In this document: positions 27,465 to 35,998 of the stretch, piece by piece | Layout of the letters: the number at the start of each line of letters is the position of its first letter | Position numbering within the stretch: the first letter of the stretch is position 1 | Source: Deltaproteobacteria bacterium | GTDB taxonomy: Bacteria; JAGRBM01; JAHCIT01 | Direction: 5' to 3' | NCBI GenBank assembly: GCA_026129095.1 | Contig: JAHCIT010000003.1 | Location: 124,001 to 188,000, forward strand | DNA length: 64,000 nucleotides | Notes under the pieces: generated by a model | Seen by the model: the letters and a program-made list of their open reading frames with translations, nothing else | The model's database searches: none | What the model was told of the DNA's origin: nothing | Translations under genes and position numbers: made by a program

Positions 27465-27617
27465 AATCGTTTATTAAAGAGTTCATTAAGTGCCGGTGCT
27501 TTGCTGCCGCTTGCGAAGCGGACATGTGGCACGTACAATAAGGTGCTGAAATCAGGGCAGTCAGTTCTGTAGTCCCACGCTGCGCTGAGGGGATTGTTCC
27601 CCACGTAAGGTGGTTTT

Positions 27618-28835
27618 ATGCCGAATTTTACCTGGAAGGCCAAGCGCAAGAACGGCGAAAAGATCAAGCAGGTCACCGAGGCCGCGTCTGCGGAGAAGCT
27701 GCGTGAGGTTCTGGAGGCTCAGGGCCTTACCGACATCAATATCCAGAAAAACATAGAAATTGATCTGACCAGCCTGCCGATCCTCAAGCACATTCTCGGC
27801 GGAATCGATCAGCGGACGATCGTTATCTTCACCCGGCAGTTCTCGACCATGATCGATGCCGGTCTGGCTCTGGTGCAGTGTCTGGACATTCTCATGTCGC
27901 AGCAGCCGCCGGGACCGTTCAAGAAAATCCTCACGGAGATCAAGTCCGATGTCGAATCCGGTTCGACGTTCGCTGATGCACTCCGCAAACATCCGCAGGC
28001 ATTCGACCAGTTGTATGCCAACTTGTGTGCGGCCGGCGAAGTGGGCGGTATTCTGGACACGATTCTGACGCGTCTGGCAGCCTACATGGAAAAAGCGCAG
28101 GCGCTGAGAAAGAAGGTCAAGGGCGCCATGACCTACCCGATCGGTGTGCTCACGGTCGCGATCGGCGTCGTTATCCTGCTCATGGTCAAGGTCATGCCGA
28201 CCTTTGCCAACCTGTTCAAGGGGTTCGGCAAGGAACTCCCCGCGGTCACAAAATCCGCGATTGACCTCTCCAACTGGTTCGTGGCCAACCTGTATTACAT
28301 ATTCGCAGGCATCGCTTCGCCGTTCATTATCGTGCGGGCCATGCGTTCCAATCCCCGGACATCGGAAATGCTAGATCGGGGCATGCTCAAGATTCCGCTG
28401 CTCGGTGACCTGATCAAGAAGGTCGCGGTGGCGCGATTTACGCGCACACTCTCCACGATGATTTCGTCCGGCGTCCCGATCATGGAAGCACTCGAAGTGG
28501 TCTCCAAGACCGCCGGAAACATCGCTGTCCAGAAGGAAGTCGACCTGGTCCGCGCCGGCGTGTCGGAGGGCAAGCCGCTCGCGCAACCGATGATTGGCAG
28601 CAAGATATTCCCGTCCATGGTGGTCCAGATGATCCAGGTCGGTGAGCAGACCGGCGCCATGGATACCATGCTCGGCAAGATTGCCGATTTTTACGACGAG
28701 GAAGTCGATACGGCCGTGGAGGCACTGACGTCCCTGATGGAGCCGTTCATCATCGTGGTCCTGGGCGGATTTATCGGATACATCCTGATCGCCATGTACA
28801 TGCCGGTGTTCTCGATGGGTGAAGCCGTCAATTAA
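27618..28835 (+). CDS. pilC: Type IV pilus inner-membrane platform protein PilC
   Basis: A 405-residue GspF-family protein: N-terminal region with PNFTWKAKRKNGEKI, two GspF cytoplasmic domains (about 70-190 and 275-395; TRQFSTMIDAGLALVQCLDIL and TRTLSTMISSGVPIMEALEV are the duplicated repeats) and three hydrophobic segments (about 170-195, 220-240 and 375-400). PilC couples the PilB/PilT motors to pilin assembly. pilB and pilA are not in the window. pilS and pilR follow directly. Confidence 0.95.
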   Translation: MPNFTWKAKRKNGEKIKQVTEAASAEKLREVLEAQGLTDINIQKNIEIDLTSLPILKHILGGIDQRTIVIFTRQFSTMIDAGLALVQCLDILMSQQPPGPFKKILTEIKSDVESGSTFADALRKHPQAFDQLYANLCAAGEVGGILDTILTRLAAYMEKAQALRKKVKGAMTYPIGVLTVAIGVVILLMVKVMPTFANLFKGFGKELPAVTKSAIDLSNWFVANLYYIFAGIASPFIIVRAMRSNPRTSEMLDRGMLKIPLLGDLIKKVAVARFTRTLSTMISSGVPIMEALEVVSKTAGNIAVQKEVDLVRAGVSEGKPLAQPMIGSKIFPSMVVQMIQVGEQTGAMDTMLGKIADFYDEEVDTAVEALTSLMEPFIIVVLGGFIGYILIAMYMPVFSMGEAVN

Positions 28836-28850
28836 CGGTCGGCAGGGCCT

Positions 28851-28860
28851 CCCCCCCCCC
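28851..28860. repeat. C10 homopolymer tract between pilC and pilS
   Basis: Ten consecutive C, the longest homopolymer I noticed in the window, in the 41-base gap between pilC and pilS. It abuts the presumed pilS Shine-Dalgarno AGAGG (28861-28865). An in-frame TGA at 28868-28870 isolates pilS, so a length change could affect expression but not the reading frame. Confidence 0.9.
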
Positions 28861-28876
28861 AGAGGCCTGAACCGCT

Positions 28877-30637
28877 ATGCAGGCTCCAGAACCGCTCAGG
28901 AACTCTTCGCCGGGCGGCCTTGTGTCGTCGCTGATGAGCCATCCGGGGGGACTTGCCCAGCGTCTTCCCCGGGTGATGCTTGGCCGTGTCATTCTGGCCA
29001 GCACCCTTCTCGGGGCGGCCCTGATCTATCAGTGGTTCCGCATCGAGGATGGGCCCGTGCTCCGGGTGCTGTCGCCTACCTATGGAACCATTTCATTCAT
29101 CTATGCCGCGACGGTCGTCTGGTCATTCCTTTTCCGCCGGTGGGAGGAGCGGCCGAACCGGCTGATTCTCCTCACCAAGTCCCAGCTGGTCGTGGATGTC
29201 CTGACGATTGCATTCCTGGTCGTCGTGTCGGGCGGCCCGTCAAGCGTGTTTTCCTACCTGTTCATCGTCGTGGTGATCTATGCAGGCTTCCTGCTCAGTG
29301 AGAGATGGGCCTTCTGGGCCGCCGCGATGGGAACAGCAGGCCACGCGGCGGCGGTCTTTCTGGTTTACCTCTATCCCCAGCCCATCATGCGAGAAACCCT
29401 GGGGTTCCTCTTCAAGGCGCCGGACCTGGCCGAGTGCCTGTTCAGCGTCTTCGTCCAGTCCGGCAGCCTGTTCGCGGCCGGTGCCGTCACCAGTTACATC
29501 GCCGAACGCCTGCAGCAGACAGGTGACCTGCTGGAGCGCAGCGAAGTTGACAGGCGCGAACTCGAACAGCTTCATGAGCGAATCGTTTCCAACCTGACCA
29601 GTGGCATCGTCACGACCGATTCCCGGGGCCGGGTACTCTACCTGAATGCTGCCGCCCACCAGTTTCTCCAGACGGGACACAGGGTGCTGACGGGTGCCGG
29701 AGTCCGGGAGGTGTTCCCGGCATTCGCCGAAATTGCGGAGAAGAACCCCGGCGGAATTGATCGCGTGGAGGTTCGTGTCATTGGAGATACCGGAGACAGG
29801 TATTTTGGACTCACGGTGACGCCGCTTCGCGATGAAACCGGCCGTTCCAAGGGCAACATTTTCATTTTTCAGGATCTGACGCAGCTCAAGCGTGCCGAAG
29901 AGAGGCTCCAGAAAGCCGACCGGCTGGCGGCCATCGGCGAACTCGCCGCCGGTATCGCCCACGAAATCCGGAATCCCCTCACTTCCATATCCGGGTGTGT
30001 CCAGATGCTGAGCAATGACCTGCCGCCAGATATGGCATCATCACGGCTCTTTGCCATCGTAAGCAGGGAAATTGACCGGCTGAACACGCTGATCACGGAA
30101 TTCCTGCAGTTTGCCCGTCCGAAGCCGCTGGAACCAAGCCAGATTGATGTACAGAAATGGCTGGAGGATATCGGACTGCAGTTCCGGTCGGCCGCCAGCG
30201 ATTCGGCGCGGCTGACGGTTTCTGTGGCGGCTGAGGCCGGCCAGATATCGGCAGACCGGGACATGCTGACCCAGGCGGTATGGAACCTGCTTCGAAATTC
30301 CGACCAGGCGCTGGGGACCACTCCCGGCGGCAAGATCAGATTGTCCGCATGGAAAGAATCCGGACCGAACGGCCCGCGCCTCCAGATCGAGATTGCCGAT
30401 AACGGACCGGGAATTCCGGTTGAAATGCAGGCGAGGGTGTTCGAACCCTTTTATACGACCAAGGCAGAAGGGACCGGACTCGGTCTTTCACTGGTATACA
30501 AGATTGTCGAACTGCATGGCGGCGAGGTTGACCTCAGTACCAGTCCAGCCGGTACCGTATTCAGCATCCGGATACCCGGCAGTATTCCGGCTGAAAGCAG
30601 CGGGGAACTATCGACCAGCCGTGCAGAGGCCGTGTAG
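28877..30637 (+). CDS. pilS: PilS-type sensor histidine kinase
   Basis: A 586-residue sensor: N-terminal hydrophobic region with about six membrane segments (about 30-210), a PAS domain (about 235-340, including NLTSGIVTTDSRGRVLYLNAAA), HisKA with the phospho-acceptor GIAHEIRNPLTSI and a HATPase domain with N-box LLRNSDQA, DNGPGIP and GTGLGLSL. It should autophosphorylate and pass phosphate to the sigma54 regulator encoded 12 bases downstream. The position between pilC and that regulator argues for PilS; the signal is unknown. Confidence 0.9.
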   Translation: MQAPEPLRNSSPGGLVSSLMSHPGGLAQRLPRVMLGRVILASTLLGAALIYQWFRIEDGPVLRVLSPTYGTISFIYAATVVWSFLFRRWEERPNRLILLTKSQLVVDVLTIAFLVVVSGGPSSVFSYLFIVVVIYAGFLLSERWAFWAAAMGTAGHAAAVFLVYLYPQPIMRETLGFLFKAPDLAECLFSVFVQSGSLFAAGAVTSYIAERLQQTGDLLERSEVDRRELEQLHERIVSNLTSGIVTTDSRGRVLYLNAAAHQFLQTGHRVLTGAGVREVFPAFAEIAEKNPGGIDRVEVRVIGDTGDRYFGLTVTPLRDETGRSKGNIFIFQDLTQLKRAEERLQKADRLAAIGELAAGIAHEIRNPLTSISGCVQMLSNDLPPDMASSRLFAIVSREIDRLNTLITEFLQFARPKPLEPSQIDVQKWLEDIGLQFRSAASDSARLTVSVAAEAGQISADRDMLTQAVWNLLRNSDQALGTTPGGKIRLSAWKESGPNGPRLQIEIADNGPGIPVEMQARVFEPFYTTKAEGTGLGLSLVYKIVELHGGEVDLSTSPAGTVFSIRIPGSIPAESSGELSTSRAEAV

Positions 30638-30649
30638 GCTGTTGTCGGA

Positions 30650-32092
30650 ATGGCTTCAGTCCTGGTAGTCGATGATGAATCCTCGGTCCGGGAGATGCTT
30701 GGCATCCTTCTGGAAAAGGAAGGACACCTCGTCAGCTCCGCTTCCGGTGTACGGGAAGCTACCGCACTGTTGAAACACGATCCCTTTGATGCGGTACTTT
30801 CCGATATCCGGATGCCGGATGGTTCGGGCATTGACGTGCTTCGTGCTGCCAGGGAAACCGACCCGGACACCATTGTCATTCTCCTGACCGCATTCGCCAC
30901 GACCGATACGGCCGTCGAGGCCATGAAGCTGGGGGCCTACGACTACATCACGAAGCCGTTCAATGTGGACGACCTCAAGGCAAAGGTCAGGAAGGGTCTG
31001 GAAACCAAGCAGCTTCGTGCTGAAAACCGGGGGTTGCGGCAGGCCATCGAGGGGCGGTATGGCTTTCGGGGCATCGTCGGTTCATCGCCGCGGCTCCAGC
31101 AGGTTTACGAGGTTATCGAACGGGTCAAGGATACCCGCGCAAACGTCCTGATCACCGGGGAATCCGGAACCGGGAAGGAAGTCGTTGCAAGGGCGATCCA
31201 TTTCGCATCCAAGCGTGCCGTCCGGCCTTTCGTGGCTGTGAACTGCGGTGCCATCCCCAAGGATCTCATCGAAAGCGAGCTGTTCGGACACACCAAAGGT
31301 GCGTTTACCGGCGCCGTGGCAGAAAAGGCCGGGTTATTTGAGCAGGCCGAGGGCGGGACGCTTTTCCTGGACGAAATTGGCGAACTCCCGCTGGATCTCC
31401 AGGTCAAGCTGCTGAGGGTAATCCAGGACCGGACGTTCCGGCGTGTCGGGGGACAGAATGACATTCAGGTCGATGTCCGGATCATTGCCGCGACAAACCG
31501 CGACCTTGCCCGGCAGGTTGCGGACAAGACATTCCGTGAAGACCTTTTCTACAGGCTGAATGTCGTGGGGGTCGAACTGCCCCCGCTGCGCGAACGGCGC
31601 GAGGATATTCCGCTGCTGGCCCTGCACTTTCTGCACAAGTTCACCCAGGAAACTGGCCGCCGGATTACTACGATTTCGCGGGAAGCGATGTCGGTTCTGG
31701 AGACAATGCCTTATCCCGGCAACGTGCGGGAACTGGAGAACATCATCGAGCGTGCGGTTGCACTGGAAAGCGCCGATGTCATTACTCCCGCGTCGCTTCC
31801 GGCCAGAAGCGGGGAGAAGACGGAGGGGGCAATTCGCCATCCGGCCGGTGCTGCTGGAGAAGGGCGTCCCGCTGTCGGGATTTTTCCCCTTCGGGGCGTA
31901 CCGCTGCCAGTAGCCGATTTCGATATCCCGGCCGAGGGCCTATGTCTTGAGGATTACATCGGGGAGATCGAGCGGCGGGCGATCATGAAGGCACTGGATC
32001 GAACTGGTGGCGCCAAGAAAGAAGCGGCCGACCTTTTGGGCCTGACGTTCCGTGCATTCCGTTACCGGTGCGAGAAATACCGGATCGACTGA
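30650..32092 (+). CDS. pilR: PilR-type sigma54-dependent response regulator
   Basis: A 480-residue NtrC-family regulator: receiver domain (phospho-acceptor Asp in LSDIRMPDGSG near residue 49), AAA+ domain (Walker A GESGTGKEVVA, sigma54 contact loop GAFTGA, Walker B GTLFLDEIGELP, RVGGQNDIQVDVRIIAATN) and C-terminal HTH (LDRTGGAKKEAADLLGLTFRAFRYR). It would activate sigma54 promoters, classically pilA. No pilA or obvious -24/-12 promoter lies nearby. A Gly/Pro-rich linker of about 60 residues separates AAA+ and HTH. Confidence 0.94.
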   Translation: MASVLVVDDESSVREMLGILLEKEGHLVSSASGVREATALLKHDPFDAVLSDIRMPDGSGIDVLRAARETDPDTIVILLTAFATTDTAVEAMKLGAYDYITKPFNVDDLKAKVRKGLETKQLRAENRGLRQAIEGRYGFRGIVGSSPRLQQVYEVIERVKDTRANVLITGESGTGKEVVARAIHFASKRAVRPFVAVNCGAIPKDLIESELFGHTKGAFTGAVAEKAGLFEQAEGGTLFLDEIGELPLDLQVKLLRVIQDRTFRRVGGQNDIQVDVRIIAATNRDLARQVADKTFREDLFYRLNVVGVELPPLRERREDIPLLALHFLHKFTQETGRRITTISREAMSVLETMPYPGNVRELENIIERAVALESADVITPASLPARSGEKTEGAIRHPAGAAGEGRPAVGIFPLRGVPLPVADFDIPAEGLCLEDYIGEIERRAIMKALDRTGGAKKEAADLLGLTFRAFRYRCEKYRID

Positions 32093-32107
32093 TCCGGCAG
32101 GTTCGTA

Positions 32108-32338
32108 TCAGGCTTTGTCCCGGGGTTCTGGCCTGGATTGGGATTTGTCCGTCTCGCTGCTGTCGCCAAGCTTTTTCGATTCTGGCGTTACGTCTATTTC
32201 ATCCGGACGGTTCAGTTCTTTCTTGAAGTTCTTGAGGCCCTTGCCGAGGCCGCTCATGAGCTCCGGCAGCTTGCGGCCGCCGAACAACACCAGCACGATG
32301 AGGAGAATAATCAGCCATTCGGTAACGCCGATTCCCAT
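32108..32338 (-). CDS. tatA: Sec-independent translocase subunit TatA
   Basis: A 76-residue protein: one N-terminal transmembrane helix ([16 protein letters not shown]), the FGGRKLPEL hinge, an amphipathic helix ([15 protein letters not shown]) and a charged tail. It forms the pore-like assembly of the twin-arginine pathway. ATG 32338 has GGAG eight bases upstream; the GTG at 32347 would overlap that site. tatB/tatC are not here. It lies behind the MoeB-like gene on the same strand and converges with pilR. Confidence 0.93.
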   Translation of the reverse strand: MGIGVTEWLIILLIVLVLFGGRKLPELMSGLGKGLKNFKKELNRPDEIDVTPESKKLGDSSETDKSQSRPEPRDKA

Positions 32339-32444
32339 GTCAGTCACTCCACCGTTCGTCCGCTATCCATACGCGGACACGCTTCATAGGTAACATGCCC
32401 GGACCGAAAAGACGAACCAGGTAGGGGGCGGTTAATCCCGGGTT

Positions 32445-33620
32445 TCAGGTATGGGCGGTCTGGGGAACCGCGCAGGTGATATCCATGTCCACCGGCCGGG
32501 TGATGGTCGGGTGCTGGCCGCAAACCCGGCATTCAGGATCGCGGCGTATCTTCATTTCGCGGAACTTCATGGCGAGCGCATCGTAGGTGAGCAGCCGGTT
32601 CACCAGTAACCCGCCGGTGCCGAGAATGATCTTGACGGCCTCGGTTGCCTGAATGAGTCCCATCACGCCGGGCAGGACGCCCAGCACTCCCGCTTCCTGG
32701 CAGGACGGCGCCAGTTCTGGGGGTGTGGGATCGGGATACAGGCACCGGTAGCACGGGCCGTCGTGGGGGAGCAGGGTGGTCGCCTGTCCCTCGAACCGGT
32801 AAATCGACGCGTAGACATTCGGCTTGTTCAGAAGTACGCAGGCGTCATTGACGAGATAGCGGGTTCCGAAGTTGTCGCAGCCATCAACCACCACGTCGTA
32901 GTCCTTGACGATTTCCATAACGTTTTCGGCGGTGATTCGCATTTTGTACGGAACTACCCGGATATCGGGGTTCAGGCCGTGGATGGTCTCCATGGCGCTC
33001 TCGACCTTGGGCATCCCGACCCGCTCGGAGGTATGCAGGATCTGGCGCTGGAGGTTGGACACATCCACGACATCGTCATCGACGATCCCGATCGTCCCGA
33101 CACCGGCCGCCGCGAGATAGTAGGCGGAAGGGGAGCCCAGCCCGCCGGCTCCGATCAGCAGGACCTTCGCCTCCAGCAACTTCATTTGCCCTTCGATGCC
33201 GACTTCAGGGATCAGCACATGCCGGGAGTACCGCTTCATCTGGTCGGCAGAAAGGGTCCGGGGAACCTGAACGGGATATCCCTTGTCCTTCCACGCCTTG
33301 AAGCCTCCGGCGACGGAAAAGACATTCTCGTATCCCATTTCCTTGAGCGCCCGTGCGGCAAATGCCGACCGGGCGCCGCCGGCGCACATCAGGTAAACAG
33401 GAACCTTCCGGTCGCTCACGGCGTCCTCTATCCGCAGTTCAAGAAATCCGCGGGGAATGAACCGGGCACCCGGAACGTGCCCCTGCTCGAACTCGTCAGC
33501 TTCCCGAACGTCAATCAGGGCGGGTGTATTGGGCCCGCCTATCGCACGCTTAAGGTCGTCAACAGTGGCTTCCCGGATCTGGGATTTGATCTGCTTCAGA
33601 TAGTCCTGGGAGGAGGGCAT
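32445..33620 (-). CDS. Rhodanese-MoeB/ThiF fusion adenylyltransferase
   Basis: A 391-residue protein with an N-terminal rhodanese domain (about 15-115; ALIDVREADEFEQGHVPGA and the active-site Cys in YLMCAGGARS) followed by an E1-like adenylation domain (RYSRHVLIPEVG, VLLIGAGGLGSPSAYYLAAAG, DVVDVSNLQRQILH) with two CxxC zinc pairs (CYRCL and CRVCG). Such enzymes adenylate the C-terminus of MoaD- or ThiS-like carriers and can supply sulfur. Rhodanese is C-terminal in eukaryotic MOCS3/Uba4; here it is N-terminal. Start at ATG 33620 with GGAG ten bases upstream. The carrier protein is not in the window. Confidence 0.9.
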   Translation of the reverse strand: MPSSQDYLKQIKSQIREATVDDLKRAIGGPNTPALIDVREADEFEQGHVPGARFIPRGFLELRIEDAVSDRKVPVYLMCAGGARSAFAARALKEMGYENVFSVAGGFKAWKDKGYPVQVPRTLSADQMKRYSRHVLIPEVGIEGQMKLLEAKVLLIGAGGLGSPSAYYLAAAGVGTIGIVDDDVVDVSNLQRQILHTSERVGMPKVESAMETIHGLNPDIRVVPYKMRITAENVMEIVKDYDVVVDGCDNFGTRYLVNDACVLLNKPNVYASIYRFEGQATTLLPHDGPCYRCLYPDPTPPELAPSCQEAGVLGVLPGVMGLIQATEAVKIILGTGGLLVNRLLTYDALAMKFREMKIRRDPECRVCGQHPTITRPVDMDITCAVPQTAHT

Positions 33621-33820
33621 TTTCGCAGGTGCTCCAGTCGGCCCGCCCATACACCATGCCTGGGCAGCAGGCCGCAAGGGCCGCACTATAGGTCCGGCTC
33701 TATCATCTGAAAAGGGCTGTCTCCGGCGGGCTCCCGCTTGCTTAACTGCCTGGATTAGCTATCAATTGCCCGGTCACTGGAGAGTCCGTCAGGGGCCGTT
33801 CCGGAAAAGGAAATAGCGAA

Positions 33821-34054
33821 ATGGCAGGCGTTGGGGACACGATTGACGAAGTGAATGTTATCGAGAAGGGCCGCCGGGGGCTGGTGGAGGAAGTCGCTTC
33901 GTGGAATCCCTACCAAGGGTTCAGGTCGTACTACCGGGTCAAGCTGCATGGCCGGGCGGCGCGTACATTCATTACCCCCGAGGAAGCGCTCGATTACTAT
34001 TTCCTCAATGCCGGCGAATTTGATGCAGGTGAGCAGATTCAGGGCGTCCGCTGA
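33821..34054 (+). CDS. Hypothetical 77-residue protein
   Basis: A small soluble protein beginning MAGVGDTIDEVNVIEKGRRG, with an aromatic-rich core (SWNPYQGFRSYYRVKLHG) and an acidic, helix-like end (TPEEALDYYFLNAGEF). GGAAAAGGAAA lies upstream of the ATG. I do not recognise a family. It stands alone between the divergent MoeB-like gene and dapL, and its composition looks like real coding sequence rather than a shadow. Confidence 0.6.
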   Translation: MAGVGDTIDEVNVIEKGRRGLVEEVASWNPYQGFRSYYRVKLHGRAARTFITPEEALDYYFLNAGEFDAGEQIQGVR

Positions 34055-34173
34055 TCCCTAGGCCGTTCTTGCCGCCAGCCTCCGGGCTATTCTATAGGTG
34101 ATGGATGGTCAGGTGAGGCCGCCAGGTCCGGATACGGGGTTCCCTTCCGTTTTTCATGGATAACAGGCACAGT

Positions 34174-34210
34174 CTCCCTACGCGGAGATTGCAGCCGCTC
34201 CTGCGGCTGG
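34174..34210 (+). other. Two hairpins in the dapL leader
   Basis: TCTCC/GGAGA (34174-34189, loop of 6) is followed by CAGCCGC/GCGGCTG (34193-34210, loop of 4), ending just before the dapL Shine-Dalgarno region. No U-tract follows. Together they could form a translational control element or simply a structured leader; I see no match to a known lysine riboswitch. Confidence 0.4.
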
Positions 34211-34228
34211 AAGATGGAGTGATTGTTC

Positions 34229-35410
34229 ATGCCGGAATTTGAGTTGGCCAGACGAATCAAGGATCTGCCGCCTTACCTGTTCGCCGGGATCGACAGGAAG
34301 ATCGCCGAGGCAAAGAAGCGGGGCGTGGATATCATCAGCCTCGGCATTGGTGATCCAGACCAACCCACCCCGAAATTCATTATCAAGGCACTGGCCGAAG
34401 CAGCCAAAGACCCGTCAACCCATCAGTATCCTTCTTACCAGGGCTCGATGGATTTCCGGGAGGCCGCGGGCGAGTTCATGGCTCGCCGGTTTGGTGCGGC
34501 GCTGGATCCGGCCACTGAGATCATCACGCTGATCGGCTCCAAGGAAGGCATTGCGCACTTCCCCCTTGCATTCATCAACCCGGGTGATCTGGCGATCTGC
34601 TGTTCGCCCGGATATCCGGTTGGCAAGACGGCCGTTGGGTTCGCGGGCGGTGAAGTCTACGAAGCCAAGCTGACCAAGTCGGGGAAATGGCTGCCCGATC
34701 TGCGCAAGATACCCGATGATGTCGCCCACCGGGCCAAGCTGATCTACCTGTGTTACCCGTCCAACCCGACGGGCGCCACGGCAACGTCCGAGTTTTTCTC
34801 GGAACTGGTTTCCTGGGCCCACAAGACCCGCACAATCATCATGACGGACTGTGCCTACTCGGAAATATATTACGACGAAGCCGAGAAACCGCTCTCCATT
34901 TTCGAAACTCCGGGCGCGAAAGACGTTGCGATCGAGTTCCATTCCCTTTCGAAGACCTTCAACATGACTGGCTGGAGGATTGGCTGGGCCGCCGGGAACG
35001 ACCAGCTCATCGCGGGTCTTGGCAAGGTGAAAACGAATGTTGATTCTGGCGCCTTCAATGCCATCCAGCGGGCCGGGGCGATTGCGCTCCGCTCGGACTT
35101 CAAGTCGGTCGAGAAAATGCGCCGGATCTACAAGCGCCGCCGGTCGCTGGCCATGCAGGGAATCAAGCAGATCGGTGCGAAGGCCGCCAAGCCGAAGGCC
35201 GGTTTCTTCGTCTGGGCGGAGATTCCCGAAGGGTTTGATAGCGATGCGGCGTTTGCCGACTTCTGTATCGAGAAGGCCGGTGTCGTGGTAACGCCCGGTT
35301 CCGGCTTTGGAGAGGCGGGCACCGGGTACTTCCGGATTGCCCTCACGGTTGATCTGGATCGTATGGAAACCGCCTTCAGCCGGATCGAGAAGGCACTGGC
35401 CTCGCGCTAG
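34229..35410 (+). CDS. dapL: LL-diaminopimelate aminotransferase
   Basis: A 393-residue class I/II PLP aminotransferase. The start region (LARRIKDLPPYLFAGIDRK, then SLGIGDPDQPTP) is the DapL signature; the PLP Lys lies in SLSKTFNMTGWRIGW (near residue 242) and NPTGATAT is present. It converts tetrahydrodipicolinate to LL-diaminopimelate in one step with glutamate, bypassing the succinylase branch of lysine and peptidoglycan synthesis. ATG 34229 has GGAG nine bases upstream; TTG 34223 is in frame but less likely. Alanine-type transaminase is the main alternative. Confidence 0.85.
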   Translation: MPEFELARRIKDLPPYLFAGIDRKIAEAKKRGVDIISLGIGDPDQPTPKFIIKALAEAAKDPSTHQYPSYQGSMDFREAAGEFMARRFGAALDPATEIITLIGSKEGIAHFPLAFINPGDLAICCSPGYPVGKTAVGFAGGEVYEAKLTKSGKWLPDLRKIPDDVAHRAKLIYLCYPSNPTGATATSEFFSELVSWAHKTRTIIMTDCAYSEIYYDEAEKPLSIFETPGAKDVAIEFHSLSKTFNMTGWRIGWAAGNDQLIAGLGKVKTNVDSGAFNAIQRAGAIALRSDFKSVEKMRRIYKRRRSLAMQGIKQIGAKAAKPKAGFFVWAEIPEGFDSDAAFADFCIEKAGVVVTPGSGFGEAGTGYFRIALTVDLDRMETAFSRIEKALASR

Positions 35411-35434
35411 TCCGGACTACAGGGATTTTTCGGG

Positions 35435-35953
35435 ATGGCCTCACGTGTAGTGCTGGGGCTGGGTTCCAACCTTGGCGACCGGGTTGGTAACCTCCGCCGT
35501 GCTGTTTCCGGCCTGATCGAGCGTACTGGCGCAGGACTTGAAGCCGAAAGCCGCCTCTATGCCAGCCCAGCCTGGGGCATGAAACCGGGCTCTCCGGATT
35601 TCATCAACGCCGCAATCCTTGTCACGACATCCATGGGGCCGGAAGAACTGCTGGGCGTTGTCCACGATGTTGAGAAATCCCTTGGGCGTGATCGGGCGGA
35701 TAGCCACGGGAGAGTGGATGGCCAGTATGCCGACCGCACCATCGATATTGATATCCTCGCCTGGGATGACCGTGTGATCAATCTGCCGGGACTGCGGGTG
35801 CCGCATCCGGGGCTCGCCGGGCGGCGCTGGGCATTGGAACCGTTCCTGGATGTCTGGCAAGACTGGGTACATCCCGAAACCGGGCTGGAGCTTGCGGAGA
35901 TGCTCAGGGCCTGTCGCGAAACCTGCGCGGAACCGCTGGAAGAAAGGCTCTAG
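35435..35953 (+). CDS. folK: HPPK, folate pathway pyrophosphokinase
   Basis: A 172-residue protein with the HPPK N-terminus VVLGLGSNLGDRVGNL and the later segment YADRTIDIDILAWDD followed by VPHPGLAGRRWALEPFLD. It transfers pyrophosphate from ATP to 6-hydroxymethyl-dihydropterin in folate synthesis. It follows dapL by 24 bases and may share its transcript. Confidence 0.95.
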   Translation: MASRVVLGLGSNLGDRVGNLRRAVSGLIERTGAGLEAESRLYASPAWGMKPGSPDFINAAILVTTSMGPEELLGVVHDVEKSLGRDRADSHGRVDGQYADRTIDIDILAWDDRVINLPGLRVPHPGLAGRRWALEPFLDVWQDWVHPETGLELAEMLRACRETCAEPLEERL

Positions 35954-35998
35954 AGCCAGCCGGCTGATCTGTGATACGATCTGCCGCGAAGGTGAAAC

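Noticed and set aside
27530-27548. Sigma54 -24/-12 promoter before pilC
   Set aside because: TGGCAC is present, but the -12 element lacks the GC dinucleotide at the required spacing.
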